64,000 nucleotides of DNA. It comes from Chloracidobacterium sp. N (GTDB lineage: Bacteria > Acidobacteriota > Blastocatellia > Chloracidobacteriales > Chloracidobacteriaceae). Position numbers and translations under genes: made by a program. Below the pieces are notes generated by a model. The model had not been told where the DNA came from. It saw only the letters and a list, made by a program, of their open reading frames with translations, and searched no databases. Position 1 is the first letter of the stretch; each line of letters opens with the position of its first letter. Shown here in pieces: positions 1 through 8,678 of the stretch. Where the stretch lies: NCBI RefSeq assembly GCF_018304765.1, contig NZ_CP072643.1, forward strand, positions 620,001 to 684,000, given 5' to 3'.

Positions 1-423
1 GGGCCGACGCCACCCATCATCAGCAACTTCACGCCTCCGTCCGGCCCCGTTGGCACGGTGGTCAACATCTTTGGCGCCAACTTTGCCAACGTCACGAACG
101 TGCGCTTCAACGGCGTCAATGCCACGTTCACGGTCGCCAGCCCGACACAGATCACGGCGACCGTGCCGGCGGGCACCACCACCGGCCCGATTACCGTCAC
201 GACCACCGGCGGCACGGCCACGGCAACGCCCAACTTCATCGTCACCACGGGGCCGACGCCACCCATCATCAGCAACTTCACGCCTCCGTCCGGCCCCGTT
301 GGCACGGTGGTCAACATCTTTGGCGCCAACTTTGCCAACGTCACGAACGTGCGCTTCAACGGCGTCAATGCCACGTTCACGGTCGCCAGCCCGACACAGA
401 TCACGGCGACCGTGCCGGCGGGC
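1..423 (+). repeat. 249-bp tandem repeat encoding successive IPT/TIG domains
   Basis: Bases 1-174 are identical to 250-423, a period of 249 bp or 83 codons; the first mismatch is at 175 versus 424. The repeat is in frame and probably continues upstream of the window. Later IPT/TIG domains (from about 500) are clearly diverged, so only this pair reflects a recent duplication or gene conversion. Confidence 0.9.
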
Positions 424-2439
424 GCCACCACCGGCCCTATCAGCATCACCGGTCCCGGCGGCACCACCACCAGCAGCACGCCGTTCGTCGTCCTTGAAAC
501 GCCTACTCTCACCGGCTTTGCACCCACCTCCGGGCCCGTGGGTACAATCGTGACCATCTCCGGTAGCGGTTTCGTTCAGGTGTCCGAGGTCCGCTTTGGC
601 GGCGTTGCGGCAACCTTCACCGTCAACAGTCCCACGCAGATCACCGCCACCGTCCCGCCCGGCGCGGCCACTGGCCCCATCTCCATCGCGGCCGCCGGCG
701 TCATTGCCACCAGCCGCGAACCCTTCGTCGTCCTTGAGGCGCCCACCCTCACCAGCTTTTCACCCGCGTCCGGTCCCGTCGGCACGTCCGTCACCATCAC
801 CGGCACGAACTTCCTCAACGTCAGCAGCGTCACCTTTGGCGACCTGCCGGCGCCCTTCACCGTCACCAGCCCCACCCAACTCACCGCCACCGTCCCTGTC
901 GGCGCCGTGACCGCCCCCATCCGCGTCATCACCCCGGCCGGCAGCGCCACCAGCGCCACCAGCTTCACCGTCGTCCCACGTGTGCCACCCCAGACCATCG
1001 GCGTCTGGCGTCCCACCCAGGGCTTTCTCCTGCGCCAGTCCAACACCGCCGGTCCGCCCGACATTGCCGTTCCCTTGGGTCAGCCCGGCGACCAGCCCGT
1101 GGTCGGCGACTGGGACGGCGACGGCAAAACCACCGTCGCGTTGTTCCGCGCCGGGCAGTTTCTTCTGCGCAACGAGAACGCCGTCGGTGCGCCCGTCACC
1201 ACCGTGGCCTTTGGGCAGGCGGGCGATATACCCGTGGCAGGCGACTGGACGGGCAAGGGCTTTGACAGTGTTGGGGTCTTCCGGCGCGGCGTCTTCCTGC
1301 TGCGCAACACCAACACCTCTGGTGCGCCCGACATCATCATCAACTACGGACTGCCGACCGACCTGCCCGTGGTCGGCGACTGGGACGGCGACGGGCGGAC
1401 GACCATTGGCGCGTTTCGTCCGTCCACGGGCTTTTTCTTCCTGCGCAACGACAACAGCTCCGGCAACGCCGACCTGAGTTTCTTCTACGGTCTGGCGAAC
1501 GACCTGCCGGTGGCCGGCGACTGGGACGGCGACGGGGTGACGACGGTGGGCATTTTCCGGGCGGGGACGTTTTTCCTGCGCAACACCAACACGGCGGGCT
1601 TTGCCGATGTGGCGGTAGGTTTTGGGCAGGCGGGGGATGTGCCGCTGGCCGGGCGCTGGAAGACGCCGCCCGTCATCCCGCCGGGCGATTTTCAGACCGG
1701 GAACTCGACCGTGGTCTGGCGCAACCAGACGACGGGCGAAAGCGCCATCTGGGTGATGCAGGGGACGAGCTTTGTGCGCAGCGAGGCGTTGCCGTTTGTA
1801 GAGGACTGCTGGGTTGTGGGCGGAGTGGCGGATTTCACCGGCGACGGGGCGACCGACCTGCTGTGGCGCAATCAGGACATCACCGGCTTTGACGCGGTGT
1901 GGAGCTTTGCCGGGCTGCGTCCGGTGGCGGCGCTTCCCGTCACGCCCGAACAGACCGACCGCAACTGGTTCATCAGTTGCACGGGGGACTTCAACCGGGA
2001 CGGGCAGCCGGACATCGTACGGCGCAATCTGGCGACGGATGCCGTGGAGGTGTGGCTGATGAATGGGCGGACGCGGAGTGCCGTCATTCCGCTGGTCATC
2101 CCCGGTCTGACGGCGGACGAACGGATTGTGGGGAGCGGGGATTTTGAGGGCAACGGGCAGTTGGGGGTGCTGCTGCACCGGCAGGGGGCCGGGACGGCGC
2201 GGGTGGTGACGTTCATCGGGGCGACGGCGGTGGGGAGTCGTCCGCTGCCGGCGCTGGGGCCGGAGTGGCGGCTGGCGGCGGTGGGCGACTACAACCGCGA
2301 CGGGCAGCCGGACGTGGTGTGGCGCAACGAGCGTACGGGCCAGAACGTCATCTGGCTGCTGCGGAATCTGTCGCTGGTGCAGAGTGTGCCGCTGCCGGCG
2401 GTGCCTGACCAGCGGTGGCAGATTGTCGGTCCGCGCTAG
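1..2439 (+). CDS. IPT/TIG and FG-GAP repeat surface protein (5' partial)
   Basis: The frame is open from base 1, so the start lies upstream and only the last 812 residues are visible. Four IPT/TIG immunoglobulin-like domains of about 80 residues fill residues 1 to about 330. Five FG-GAP/VCBS-like repeats of about 50 residues follow, with the signature GDWDGDG...FLLRN (about 330-560), then a second set with GDFNRDG and WRN motifs (about 570-812). These modules are typical of large secreted or surface-attached adhesin-like proteins, and the Asp-rich loops often bind calcium in the family. No enzymatic motif is visible. The five-repeat block closely resembles the C-terminus of the kelch protein that ends at 30595. 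Function beyond surface adhesion or scaffolding is unknown. Confidence 0.85.
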   Translation, partial: GPTPPIISNFTPPSGPVGTVVNIFGANFANVTNVRFNGVNATFTVASPTQITATVPAGTTTGPITVTTTGGTATATPNFIVTTGPTPPIISNFTPPSGPVGTVVNIFGANFANVTNVRFNGVNATFTVASPTQITATVPAGATTGPISITGPGGTTTSSTPFVVLETPTLTGFAPTSGPVGTIVTISGSGFVQVSEVRFGGVAATFTVNSPTQITATVPPGAATGPISIAAAGVIATSREPFVVLEAPTLTSFSPASGPVGTSVTITGTNFLNVSSVTFGDLPAPFTVTSPTQLTATVPVGAVTAPIRVITPAGSATSATSFTVVPRVPPQTIGVWRPTQGFLLRQSNTAGPPDIAVPLGQPGDQPVVGDWDGDGKTTVALFRAGQFLLRNENAVGAPVTTVAFGQAGDIPVAGDWTGKGFDSVGVFRRGVFLLRNTNTSGAPDIIINYGLPTDLPVVGDWDGDGRTTIGAFRPSTGFFFLRNDNSSGNADLSFFYGLANDLPVAGDWDGDGVTTVGIFRAGTFFLRNTNTAGFADVAVGFGQAGDVPLAGRWKTPPVIPPGDFQTGNSTVVWRNQTTGESAIWVMQGTSFVRSEALPFVEDCWVVGGVADFTGDGATDLLWRNQDITGFDAVWSFAGLRPVAALPVTPEQTDRNWFISCTGDFNRDGQPDIVRRNLATDAVEVWLMNGRTRSAVIPLVIPGLTADERIVGSGDFEGNGQLGVLLHRQGAGTARVVTFIGATAVGSRPLPALGPEWRLAAVGDYNRDGQPDVVWRNERTGQNVIWLLRNLSLVQSVPLPAVPDQRWQIVGPR

Positions 2440-2516
2440 GGACCACGCCAGAAACCATACCAGAAACGGGCAGGACGGCTGCCGGTGACGCCCGCGGCGG
2501 TCCTGTCCTGTGGCTG

Positions 2517-3926
2517 TCACGCGCTGCGTTCGCGCAAAAAGGCTTCGTAACGACGGCGGTCGTCGCGGGGCATTTCCTTGATGTAGATGTACACCACCCA
2601 GTTGCGGCCGTCCGGGGCACGCTGGTAGCGCACGGCAAAACCGTGCATCCGCACGGTCCCATCCGGCAGGTCAACCTCGATGGCCAGCCGGTTTTTGAAG
2701 GCTACCGTGTGATCGCGAATGATGTTGAGCTGGCCGGTCTCAACCGTGCCGGTCAAAATCCGCATTCCCTGCGGTGAGGCTTCCTGTACCCGTCCTGGAA
2801 TGGTGCGGGAGCGATTGCCTTCGTCGTCAGCATCAATGATCGTCAGCCGCAACGGCAGGTCATAGGAAGCCGTCAGCGGCGGCGAAATGCCCGGCGCAGC
2901 ACTTGATGAAACCGAGGCCGCCGATGCTGGTGCTTCGGCCACAGTGCCGCCCCGTGGGGAAGGCGGTATGAAACTTTCGTTTCCCTCCTGACTTTGCAAC
3001 CAGCGCTGGCAGACATCCCCGACTTCCTGCATCGTCTGGGGACGCTCCGCCGGTTGCTTGGCCAGCATGCGCATCGTGAGCTGGACGAGCGCTTCGGGAA
3101 GCGACGGATTGATGAGTGAAAGAGGCTTGGGCGGCGTGTCCGTCTGCATCGCCAAAACCTGGCCCGGTGACTTGGCGTAAAATGGCGGACGACCAGCCAG
3201 CATCTCGTACAGGATGACACCTAGGCTGTAGATGTCCGTTCGCCAGTCCAGTGCCTCGCCGTGGCATGCCTCCGGTGAGGTGTAGTAGGGCAGACGCGCA
3301 ATTTCCGAACCCGTGTCATCCGTCACCGAGCCGGCCAGCCCTTCTTTCAGGCAGGCCAACCCCACATCGGCCACCTTCACCCGCAGCGCCTGGGTTTCGG
3401 CATCGGCAAACAGCAGGATGTTCTCCGGCTTGAGGTCGAGATGCGGAATGCCGACCGCATGGGCCGCAGCCATCCCCTGCGCAACCCCGGCAATAACCGT
3501 TGCCGCGCGACGGGGCGACAGTGGGCGGTGATCAGCCAGTTCCTCGCGTAGATCATGACCGACGACATACTCCGTCACCAGCGCCACATGCCCCTGCCCC
3601 ATCTCGATGACCGCCTGATAAGCCACCAGGTTGGGCACCTGCAACGTCGTCAGTCGGGTGAGATTCGCCGTGAACTGCTGACAACTCTCCGCATTGGAAA
3701 ACAGGTGGGCTGGCAGGGCCTTGATGAGAACGTGGTGGTTGGCAACGGCATCCGTAGCCAGATAGGCATCCCCCATCCGTCCGGTGGCCAGCAAACGCAA
3801 AAACCGGAAGCGGTCGCCGGGCAGCAGTGTCGGGCCGGGCAATCCGGTGAGCAACTGCGCGCCGTCGCGGACGCAAAACCGGGCGCGGTCCTCATAGCAG
3901 GTGTGACAGACGGGGCATAGCTTCAT
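2517..3926 (-). CDS. Zinc-ribbon, Ser/Thr kinase-like and PilZ-like protein
   Basis: A 469-residue protein. An N-terminal zinc ribbon has Cys4, Cys7, Cys10 and Cys18. A Hanks-type kinase fold spans about 38-315, and a C-terminal domain resembling PilZ spans about 355-469. Several kinase signatures are altered: the glycine loop reads ATGRMG with the first Gly replaced, HRD is HLD (162-164) and DFG is DVG (187-189), and the helix-C Glu is not evident. The VAIK-type Lys69, both catalytic Asp residues and the DLKPEN segment remain. It may be a weak kinase or a pseudokinase. No transmembrane segment is obvious, so it is probably cytoplasmic. PilZ domains in other proteins bind cyclic di-GMP, but the RxxxR signature is not clear here. 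It lies downstream of the histone-like gene on the same strand. Confidence 0.8.
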   Translation of the reverse strand: MKLCPVCHTCYEDRARFCVRDGAQLLTGLPGPTLLPGDRFRFLRLLATGRMGDAYLATDAVANHHVLIKALPAHLFSNAESCQQFTANLTRLTTLQVPNLVAYQAVIEMGQGHVALVTEYVVGHDLREELADHRPLSPRRAATVIAGVAQGMAAAHAVGIPHLDLKPENILLFADAETQALRVKVADVGLACLKEGLAGSVTDDTGSEIARLPYYTSPEACHGEALDWRTDIYSLGVILYEMLAGRPPFYAKSPGQVLAMQTDTPPKPLSLINPSLPEALVQLTMRMLAKQPAERPQTMQEVGDVCQRWLQSQEGNESFIPPSPRGGTVAEAPASAASVSSSAAPGISPPLTASYDLPLRLTIIDADDEGNRSRTIPGRVQEASPQGMRILTGTVETGQLNIIRDHTVAFKNRLAIEVDLPDGTVRMHGFAVRYQRAPDGRNWVVYIYIKEMPRDDRRRYEAFLRERSA

Positions 3927-4106
3927 GGCAACTCAAACGGCAGGCACGGGCGCAAGGCTTCGACTTGTACCATGCAACAGAGACAGGGACAGTCGTGCCG
4001 CGCCGGGCCAGGCAGGGAAATCCAGCCCCGGCATCATACCGATTCGTTCGGCCACACTTCCAGCCGGCAACTTCCTGGAAGGACCACTTCCAGTCAAAAT
4101 GGCCGA

Positions 4107-4607
4107 TTACTTGGCCTTTTTGGTTGCCTTTTTGGGCGTTTCAGCCTTGGCTTCGGCTTCCTTCTTTTTGGATTTCTTTGGCGCCGCCGCCGCTGGCTTG
4201 GGCGCTGCCGTCTTGGGCGCCTCCGCCTTCGCCGGAGCCTTCGTCTTCCCGGTGGCCGCCTTCTTCGGCGCTGGAGCGTCAGCCGTCACGGTCGAAGCCG
4301 GTTTGGCTTCCGCCACCGGCGCCGCCTTGGCTTTCGTCTTCTTTGTCGCTTCCGGCTTCGGAGCCGATGCGGCCTCTGAAGTCTTGGCCGGGGTTTTCGT
4401 CTTTTTCGGCGTGGCTTTGGCTGGCGCTTTTTCCACCTCGGCGGCCTTGGCCGTCTCCTTGGGCGGAGTGGCTTTTTTGGCCGTGGCCTTTTTGGCCGTC
4501 GGTGCTACGGCAGCTTCAACCGTGGCTTCTTTTTTCCTGGTCGTGCTCTTTTTGGCCGGCGCTTCGGGTGCCGGGCTGCTGGCTGCGGCTTTGCGTTTGG
4601 TTGCCAT
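4107..4607 (-). CDS. Lys/Ala-rich histone H1-like DNA-binding protein
   Basis: A 166-residue protein made almost wholly of Lys, Ala, Pro and Thr, with repeated AKK and PKK patterns like the C-terminal tail of eukaryotic histone H1 and bacterial Hc1/AlgP-like proteins. It lacks a recognisable globular domain. The start at 4607 is chosen because AGGAG (4615-4619) lies seven bases before this ATG; an upstream in-frame ATG at 4697 has no such site and falls in the promoter leader. The likely role is nonspecific DNA binding and nucleoid compaction. The Lys-rich antisense strand gives long hydrophobic shadow frames that are not genes. It has its own strong promoter. Confidence 0.85.
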   Translation of the reverse strand: MATKRKAAASSPAPEAPAKKSTTRKKEATVEAAVAPTAKKATAKKATPPKETAKAAEVEKAPAKATPKKTKTPAKTSEAASAPKPEATKKTKAKAAPVAEAKPASTVTADAPAPKKAATGKTKAPAKAEAPKTAAPKPAAAAPKKSKKKEAEAKAETPKKATKKAK

Positions 4608-4645
4608 GGAGAATCTCCTGATGTTGGGATGCTGAAGAAAGCCAA

Positions 4646-4709
4646 CCACAACCGGCTGTGGAGCGACTTTGATTGTGCTCAAGCCGTATATCTCCACAAC
4701 ATCTTGTGT
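4646..4709 (-). promoter_or_regulatory. Two palindromic operator-like sites in the histone-like gene leader
   Basis: Bases 4694-4709 (CCACAACATCTTGTGT) form a palindrome at the predicted transcription start and match the NrdR-box consensus acaCwAtATaTwGtgt at 13 of 16 positions. A second palindrome, CCACAACCGGCTGTGG, lies at 4646-4661, about 48 bp further into the leader. Both share CCACAAC and TGTG half-sites, so they look like binding sites for one dimeric repressor. The regulator is not proven. Confidence 0.4.
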
Positions 4710-4716
4710 GTGACTC

Positions 4717-4746
4717 TGTATAGGTAAGGATTCTCAGGTTTGTCAA
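4717..4746 (-). promoter_or_regulatory. Sigma70-type promoter of the histone-like gene
   Basis: Read on the minus strand there is a perfect TTGACA (4746-4741), an 18-base spacer and TATACA (4722-4717). Transcription would start near 4710, giving a leader of about 100 bases before the ATG at 4607. This is the closest match to a housekeeping promoter that I see in the window. Confidence 0.7.
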
Positions 4747-4881
4747 TCTTTTTTCCACCCGATGTCACCCGACTGGGAGAGCAGTCGTGAAATATCCGCC
4801 GCTGGCAACCGGATGCCGGGCAACTTGCGCCGGTGCCAAAACCCCGTAGTATTTCAGCGGGCAGAAACGGAGAGGCGCAGC

Positions 4882-5433
4882 GTGTTGTTCAAAGGAATGC
4901 CGACATACTGGGTGGGGATTGGGCTTCTGTTCCCAACCCTTCTGGAAACAACCGGACAGACGTGGGGGCGCATGGCGGTGACGACACCACTTGCTCCAAA
5001 GGCACAAACGCCCAGCGAACATTTGGAGGACATGAAAACGCGGCAGCAGATTGACCGCGAGGAACGTTCCCTGCGCGATCTGCGGGAAGCCGGCCGCGCC
5101 CTCGAAACGCTGACCCGCCGCCTGGCCAAACGCTTCGATGCCGTGCCCAAAGGGACGCGCCCGCAACTGTCCAAGCAGGACATCGAAGACCTCAAGCAGG
5201 TCGAGAAACTGGCCAAGCGCGTGCGCGACCTTCAGGGCGCCCGGGGGGAGGGCGAAGACGCCACGCCCCTGCCAGGTGATTTCAGCGAACAGATCGCGCT
5301 GCTGGCGCAACTGGGCACGGAAGTTCGGCAGCAATCCGAACAGGTTTCACGCCATACGGTCTCCGTCGGCATCCTCGCGCGAACGACGCGCCTCCTGCGT
5401 CTGTCGCGCGTGCTGCGCGCAACCGATCTCTGA
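4882..5433 (+). CDS. Secreted or membrane-anchored coiled-coil protein of unknown function
   Basis: About 183 residues from GTG 4882, chosen because GGAGAGG (4869-4875) sits six bases upstream. The N-terminus (FKGMPTYWVGIGLLFPTLL) is hydrophobic and could be a signal peptide or anchor. Residues about 50-150 are highly charged with heptad-like Leu spacing (DREERSLRDLREAGRALETL) and suggest a coiled coil. I do not recognise the family. It is followed 57 bases later on the same strand by the VWFA gene, so the two may be cotranscribed. Confidence 0.6.
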   Translation: MLFKGMPTYWVGIGLLFPTLLETTGQTWGRMAVTTPLAPKAQTPSEHLEDMKTRQQIDREERSLRDLREAGRALETLTRRLAKRFDAVPKGTRPQLSKQDIEDLKQVEKLAKRVRDLQGARGEGEDATPLPGDFSEQIALLAQLGTEVRQQSEQVSRHTVSVGILARTTRLLRLSRVLRATDL

Positions 5434-5490
5434 AGCCGGCCCGTTCGTCCCCGTACGTTCCAGCCCGTCCAAAGTCCAATGCAGTGAGGT

Positions 5491-6447
5491 GTGCAGGTGT
5501 CAAACGACCGTGGTCTCCGCTTCCCGGAACGTCGCCGCTGGCTGCAAACCTGGCTGGCTGCCTGCGGGGTTAGACTCGGTTGTGCCCTGGGCAGCCGCCC
5601 GCTTCTGGCGCAACGGCCCACATCCCCTGAAGAAGAAGACACCCTGCGCCTGACAACGGAGCTGGTTCTCGTCAACGTCACCGTCATGGACGACCAGGGG
5701 AAGTATGTGCGCGGACTGCGTGTGGAGGATTTCAGCCTTCTCCGGGATGGCGCTCCGCAGCGCATCGAGCATTTCAGCGCCGATGACGCTCCCTTCTGTG
5801 CCGCCGTGATGCTTGACACCAGCGACAGCATGCGCACGAAGCTGCGGAGAGCCTGCGCGGCAGCCGCGCATTTCCAGTCACTGGTTCGTACGGACGACGC
5901 CGTGGCCATTTATGCCTTTGGCAGCGACATCGAACGGCTCCAGGAATTTTCTTCGTCGCAGACCATCACCCCACGGGTGTGGCGCCTGCGCGCGCGTGGG
6001 AAAACCCGCCTTTACGACGGGCTGCGCGCCGTCATTGAGGCACTCGATGCCCGTCCCGAGCAGCGGCGGGCCATTCTGCTCATTTCCGACGGAGCCGACA
6101 CCGCCAGCGAAACCCGCGCACCGGCCGTCGTGCGCACGGCGGCTCAGGCGGACGTGCTGGTGTATGCCGTTGACCTCCAGAATGCCAACTTTCCGGGGCG
6201 GACTCCCGAACAGGCGCGACACGCGGAATGGCTGGCGGAACTGGCGGCGGCCACCGGAGGGCGCTACATCAGGTCTCCCGGCGGCGCGCACCTGGAAACC
6301 CGCTTTCAGGAAGTCGTCGAGGAACTCCGCGCCCAATATACGCTGGGCTTTTATCCGCCGCAGGGCTACGACGGGCAGCCACACACGATTCGCGTCATCG
6401 TGCGCCGCCCGCGCGTCACCTGGCGCGCGCGGACAAGTTACACCTGA
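5491..6447 (+). CDS. VWFA-domain protein of acidobacterial type
   Basis: About 318 residues. The N-terminus has a twin-arginine-like stretch (RRRWLQTW) and a hydrophobic segment ending near ALA/Q, so export is likely. A von Willebrand factor A domain follows, with an intact metal-ion-dependent adhesion site DTSDS (Asp109, Ser111, Ser113) and the expected later Thr and Asp residues. The segment LVNVTVMDDQGKYVRGLRVE before the domain is typical of the VWFA-related proteins abundant in Acidobacteria. GTG 5491 or GTG 5497 could be the start; TGAGGT at 5485-5490 fits the second better. It probably mediates protein-protein interaction at the cell envelope. Confidence 0.8.
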   Translation: MQVSNDRGLRFPERRRWLQTWLAACGVRLGCALGSRPLLAQRPTSPEEEDTLRLTTELVLVNVTVMDDQGKYVRGLRVEDFSLLRDGAPQRIEHFSADDAPFCAAVMLDTSDSMRTKLRRACAAAAHFQSLVRTDDAVAIYAFGSDIERLQEFSSSQTITPRVWRLRARGKTRLYDGLRAVIEALDARPEQRRAILLISDGADTASETRAPAVVRTAAQADVLVYAVDLQNANFPGRTPEQARHAEWLAELAAATGGRYIRSPGGAHLETRFQEVVEELRAQYTLGFYPPQGYDGQPHTIRVIVRRPRVTWRARTSYT

Positions 6448-6470
6448 CCACGTTCCCCACCGTCACTCCC

Positions 6471-7451
6471 GTGCAGCACCTGCTTTTTACGCACACCGGC
6501 ACGAATGTTGAGTTTCTCCTGGCACTACCGGCAATGCAGGCCGCCCGGCGACACTTCGACGGGACGCAGATTTGGCTGGCGGCGCCGGACCGGGCCTGTG
6601 AACTGGCGCATCTGGCGGATTGTGCCGACACGACCCTGGCGCTGGGTCCAGCGCTTTCCACTATCGCTCAACCGTCGGTCTTCAAGGGACTGCGCGCCAT
6701 CGCAGCCCTGCGCGAGCAGACTTTTGACGCAGTAGTGAGCCTCACCGGGACGTTTCTGGAAAACGCCAGCGCCATGCTGTTGCGCGCCCGGCGGCGGCTC
6801 GTGCTTCAGGCCGGTAACGCGCGCCCCCGTCGCCACTTCACCGATGCGGCGGCGGAGCTTGTTGCCCGGCTTGGCGTTCCCAAAACGGCACCAGTTCCGC
6901 ATCTGCGGCTCCCGCCAGCCGTGCGCGCCACCGAACAGCAAAAACTCGCCCGGCTCGGCTGGCGCGACGACCGGCTCACCATTGCCCTGCACCCGACCGT
7001 CGGCTTTGCTCCCCAGGTCTGGCCCAGCGAACAGTTCCTGCCTCTGGCCGTCCGTCTCGCCGCCGAGTATGACGCGCAACTGCTGGTCATCGAGACCGAA
7101 GAGGAAACCGGGCTGACCGAGCGGCAACGCGCCGCCTGGAAACAGCACCGGCTTGCGCCCCTCTTTCTGTGCCGTCCCAGCCTGGCGTTACTCGCTGTCG
7201 CTTTGGCGCAAGCCTCAGTGATTGTGGGGAGCAATCGGCTGCCGGTTCACCTGGCCGCCGCCGTTCAAACGCCCGGCGTGGTCATCATGGATGGCACGTC
7301 AGATTCCGGCTGGCTGGCTCCCCGCCACCGGCACAGCCGGTTGCTCTATGCCCAACCATCGCGTCCGGCCACGGTGGATGACGTGTTTGGACTCGTGTGC
7401 CAAGTGATGGCGGCCAGTCGGACCGCCGCGTTGTTCACTTCGGACGACTGA
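6471..7451 (+). CDS. Glycosyltransferase family 9 (heptosyltransferase-like)
   Basis: About 326 residues if started at GTG 6471, the first plausible start after the VWFA stop; the frame is open further upstream but that part only shadows the preceding gene. The pattern fits ADP-heptose:LPS heptosyltransferases: N-terminal HTGTNVEFLLALPAMQAAR, a central strand ITIALHPTVGFAPQVWP, and a C-terminal IVGSNRLPVHLAAAVQTPGV equal to the donor-binding DSGxxHLAAA motif. The usual DTGP-type Asp is Asn here, which may affect activity. A role in cell-surface glycan assembly on the cytoplasmic side is likely. The ribosome-binding site is weak, so the start is uncertain. Confidence 0.72.
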   Translation: MQHLLFTHTGTNVEFLLALPAMQAARRHFDGTQIWLAAPDRACELAHLADCADTTLALGPALSTIAQPSVFKGLRAIAALREQTFDAVVSLTGTFLENASAMLLRARRRLVLQAGNARPRRHFTDAAAELVARLGVPKTAPVPHLRLPPAVRATEQQKLARLGWRDDRLTIALHPTVGFAPQVWPSEQFLPLAVRLAAEYDAQLLVIETEEETGLTERQRAAWKQHRLAPLFLCRPSLALLAVALAQASVIVGSNRLPVHLAAAVQTPGVVIMDGTSDSGWLAPRHRHSRLLYAQPSRPATVDDVFGLVCQVMAASRTAALFTSDD

Positions 7452-7513
7452 CCGCTTCACCATCGCGGGGACAGTTCAAAACCGGTGGACGTTGCTTTTT
7501 GCCGCGGCTGGCC

Positions 7514-8437
7514 TTACTTCAGCAGATTGACGAGTTCCTGCACGGCCGCGGCTGACTTTTTGAGCGCCGCCGCTTCGTCTTCCGTCAGCTTGATCTCAAT
7601 GATCTGCTCGACGCCACCACTGCCGAGCTTGACCGGAACACCGATAAAGAGGCCCTCGATGCCATACTCGCCCTGAAGCAGCGCCGCGCAGGGCAGGATT
7701 TTTTTCTTGTCCTTGATGATAGCCTCGACCATTTCGACCGTTGCCGAAGCGGGCGCATACCAGGCTGACGTTCCCAGCAGCTTGACGATTTCCGCCCCGC
7801 CATGGCGTGTCCGCTCGACTATCGCCGCAATGGTGTCTTCCGGGAGCAGTTCAGGAATGGGAATCCCGGCGCAGGTCGAGTAACGCGGCAGCGGCACCAT
7901 GGTGTCGCCGTGGCCGCCCAGCACAAAGGCCGTAATGTTTTCCACCGAAACCTGAAGCGCGTCGGCGAGAAAGTAGCGCATCCGGGCTGAATCCAGCACG
8001 CCAGCCATGCCCACGACGCGCTCCCGTGGAAACCCTGACACCCGATGCGCCACCGTGCACATGGCGTCCAGCGGGTTGGCGACGACGACCAGAATGGCGT
8101 TGGGTGAACGGGGCGCGACCTGTTCCGTCACACTGGCCACAATCTTCTGGTTGATCTCCACCAGGTCGTCGCGGCTCATACCGGGCTTGCGTGGCGCGCC
8201 GGAAGTGATGACGACCACATCGGAATCCTTGGTTTCATCGTAGCCATTGGTTCCGGTCACAAGTGCATCGTAGCCTTCAACCGGCGCCATTTCGTTCAAA
8301 TCCAACCCTTTCCCCTGGGGCAGCCCCTCGACGATGTCCACCAGAACAACATCCCCCAACTCCTTGAGTACAAGCAGTTCGGCAACCGTCGCGCCAACGT
8401 TGCCAGCCCCGACAACAGTGATCTTTTTGCGTCCCAT
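7514..8437 (-). CDS. mdh: Malate dehydrogenase
   Basis: A 307-residue NAD-dependent malate dehydrogenase of the LDH-like type, interconverting malate and oxaloacetate in the TCA cycle. The Rossmann loop GAGNVG is at residues 10-15. The substrate loop reads [12 protein letters not shown], where the Arg pair selects malate over lactate, and the catalytic His is in [11 protein letters not shown]. The start at 8437 is preceded by AGGAAGG; an upstream in-frame ATG at 8491 lacks a site and adds residues not seen in the family. The gene is convergent with the glycosyltransferase and divergent from the hydrolase gene. Confidence 0.95.
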   Translation of the reverse strand: MGRKKITVVGAGNVGATVAELLVLKELGDVVLVDIVEGLPQGKGLDLNEMAPVEGYDALVTGTNGYDETKDSDVVVITSGAPRKPGMSRDDLVEINQKIVASVTEQVAPRSPNAILVVVANPLDAMCTVAHRVSGFPRERVVGMAGVLDSARMRYFLADALQVSVENITAFVLGGHGDTMVPLPRYSTCAGIPIPELLPEDTIAAIVERTRHGGAEIVKLLGTSAWYAPASATVEMVEAIIKDKKKILPCAALLQGEYGIEGLFIGVPVKLGSGGVEQIIEIKLTEDEAAALKKSAAAVQELVNLLK

Positions 8438-8678
8438 GATGACCTTCCTCAGACCGGGAAAATGAATGTGGCGAGCCACAGCCCACCGCACGCCGAGCCT
8501 AGCGCAACTCCCGGCGGGTTTTCACGCGCTTTGTGCGTTGGCACACACTCACTCCAAAACACCGGAACCGGAAGCTGCGGCTGGACGAACCTTCCGCCCA
8601 TCCGTCATGCTCGGTTGCCGGTTGTGGTTCACCCCAGGGCGTGGCCACGCCATCTTCCCTGTCTGTTCACGATGTCTG

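Noticed and set aside
760-2520. 586-codon open frame on the minus strand
   Set aside because: Antisense of the repeat-rich FG-GAP gene; its composition is Arg/His/Pro-rich shadow sequence without domain features.
3925-4635. Long hydrophobic open frame opposite the histone-like gene
   Set aside because: It is the antisense of Lys/Ala codons (AAG/GCC read as CTT/GGC), has no ribosome-binding site and overlaps a well-supported gene and its start.
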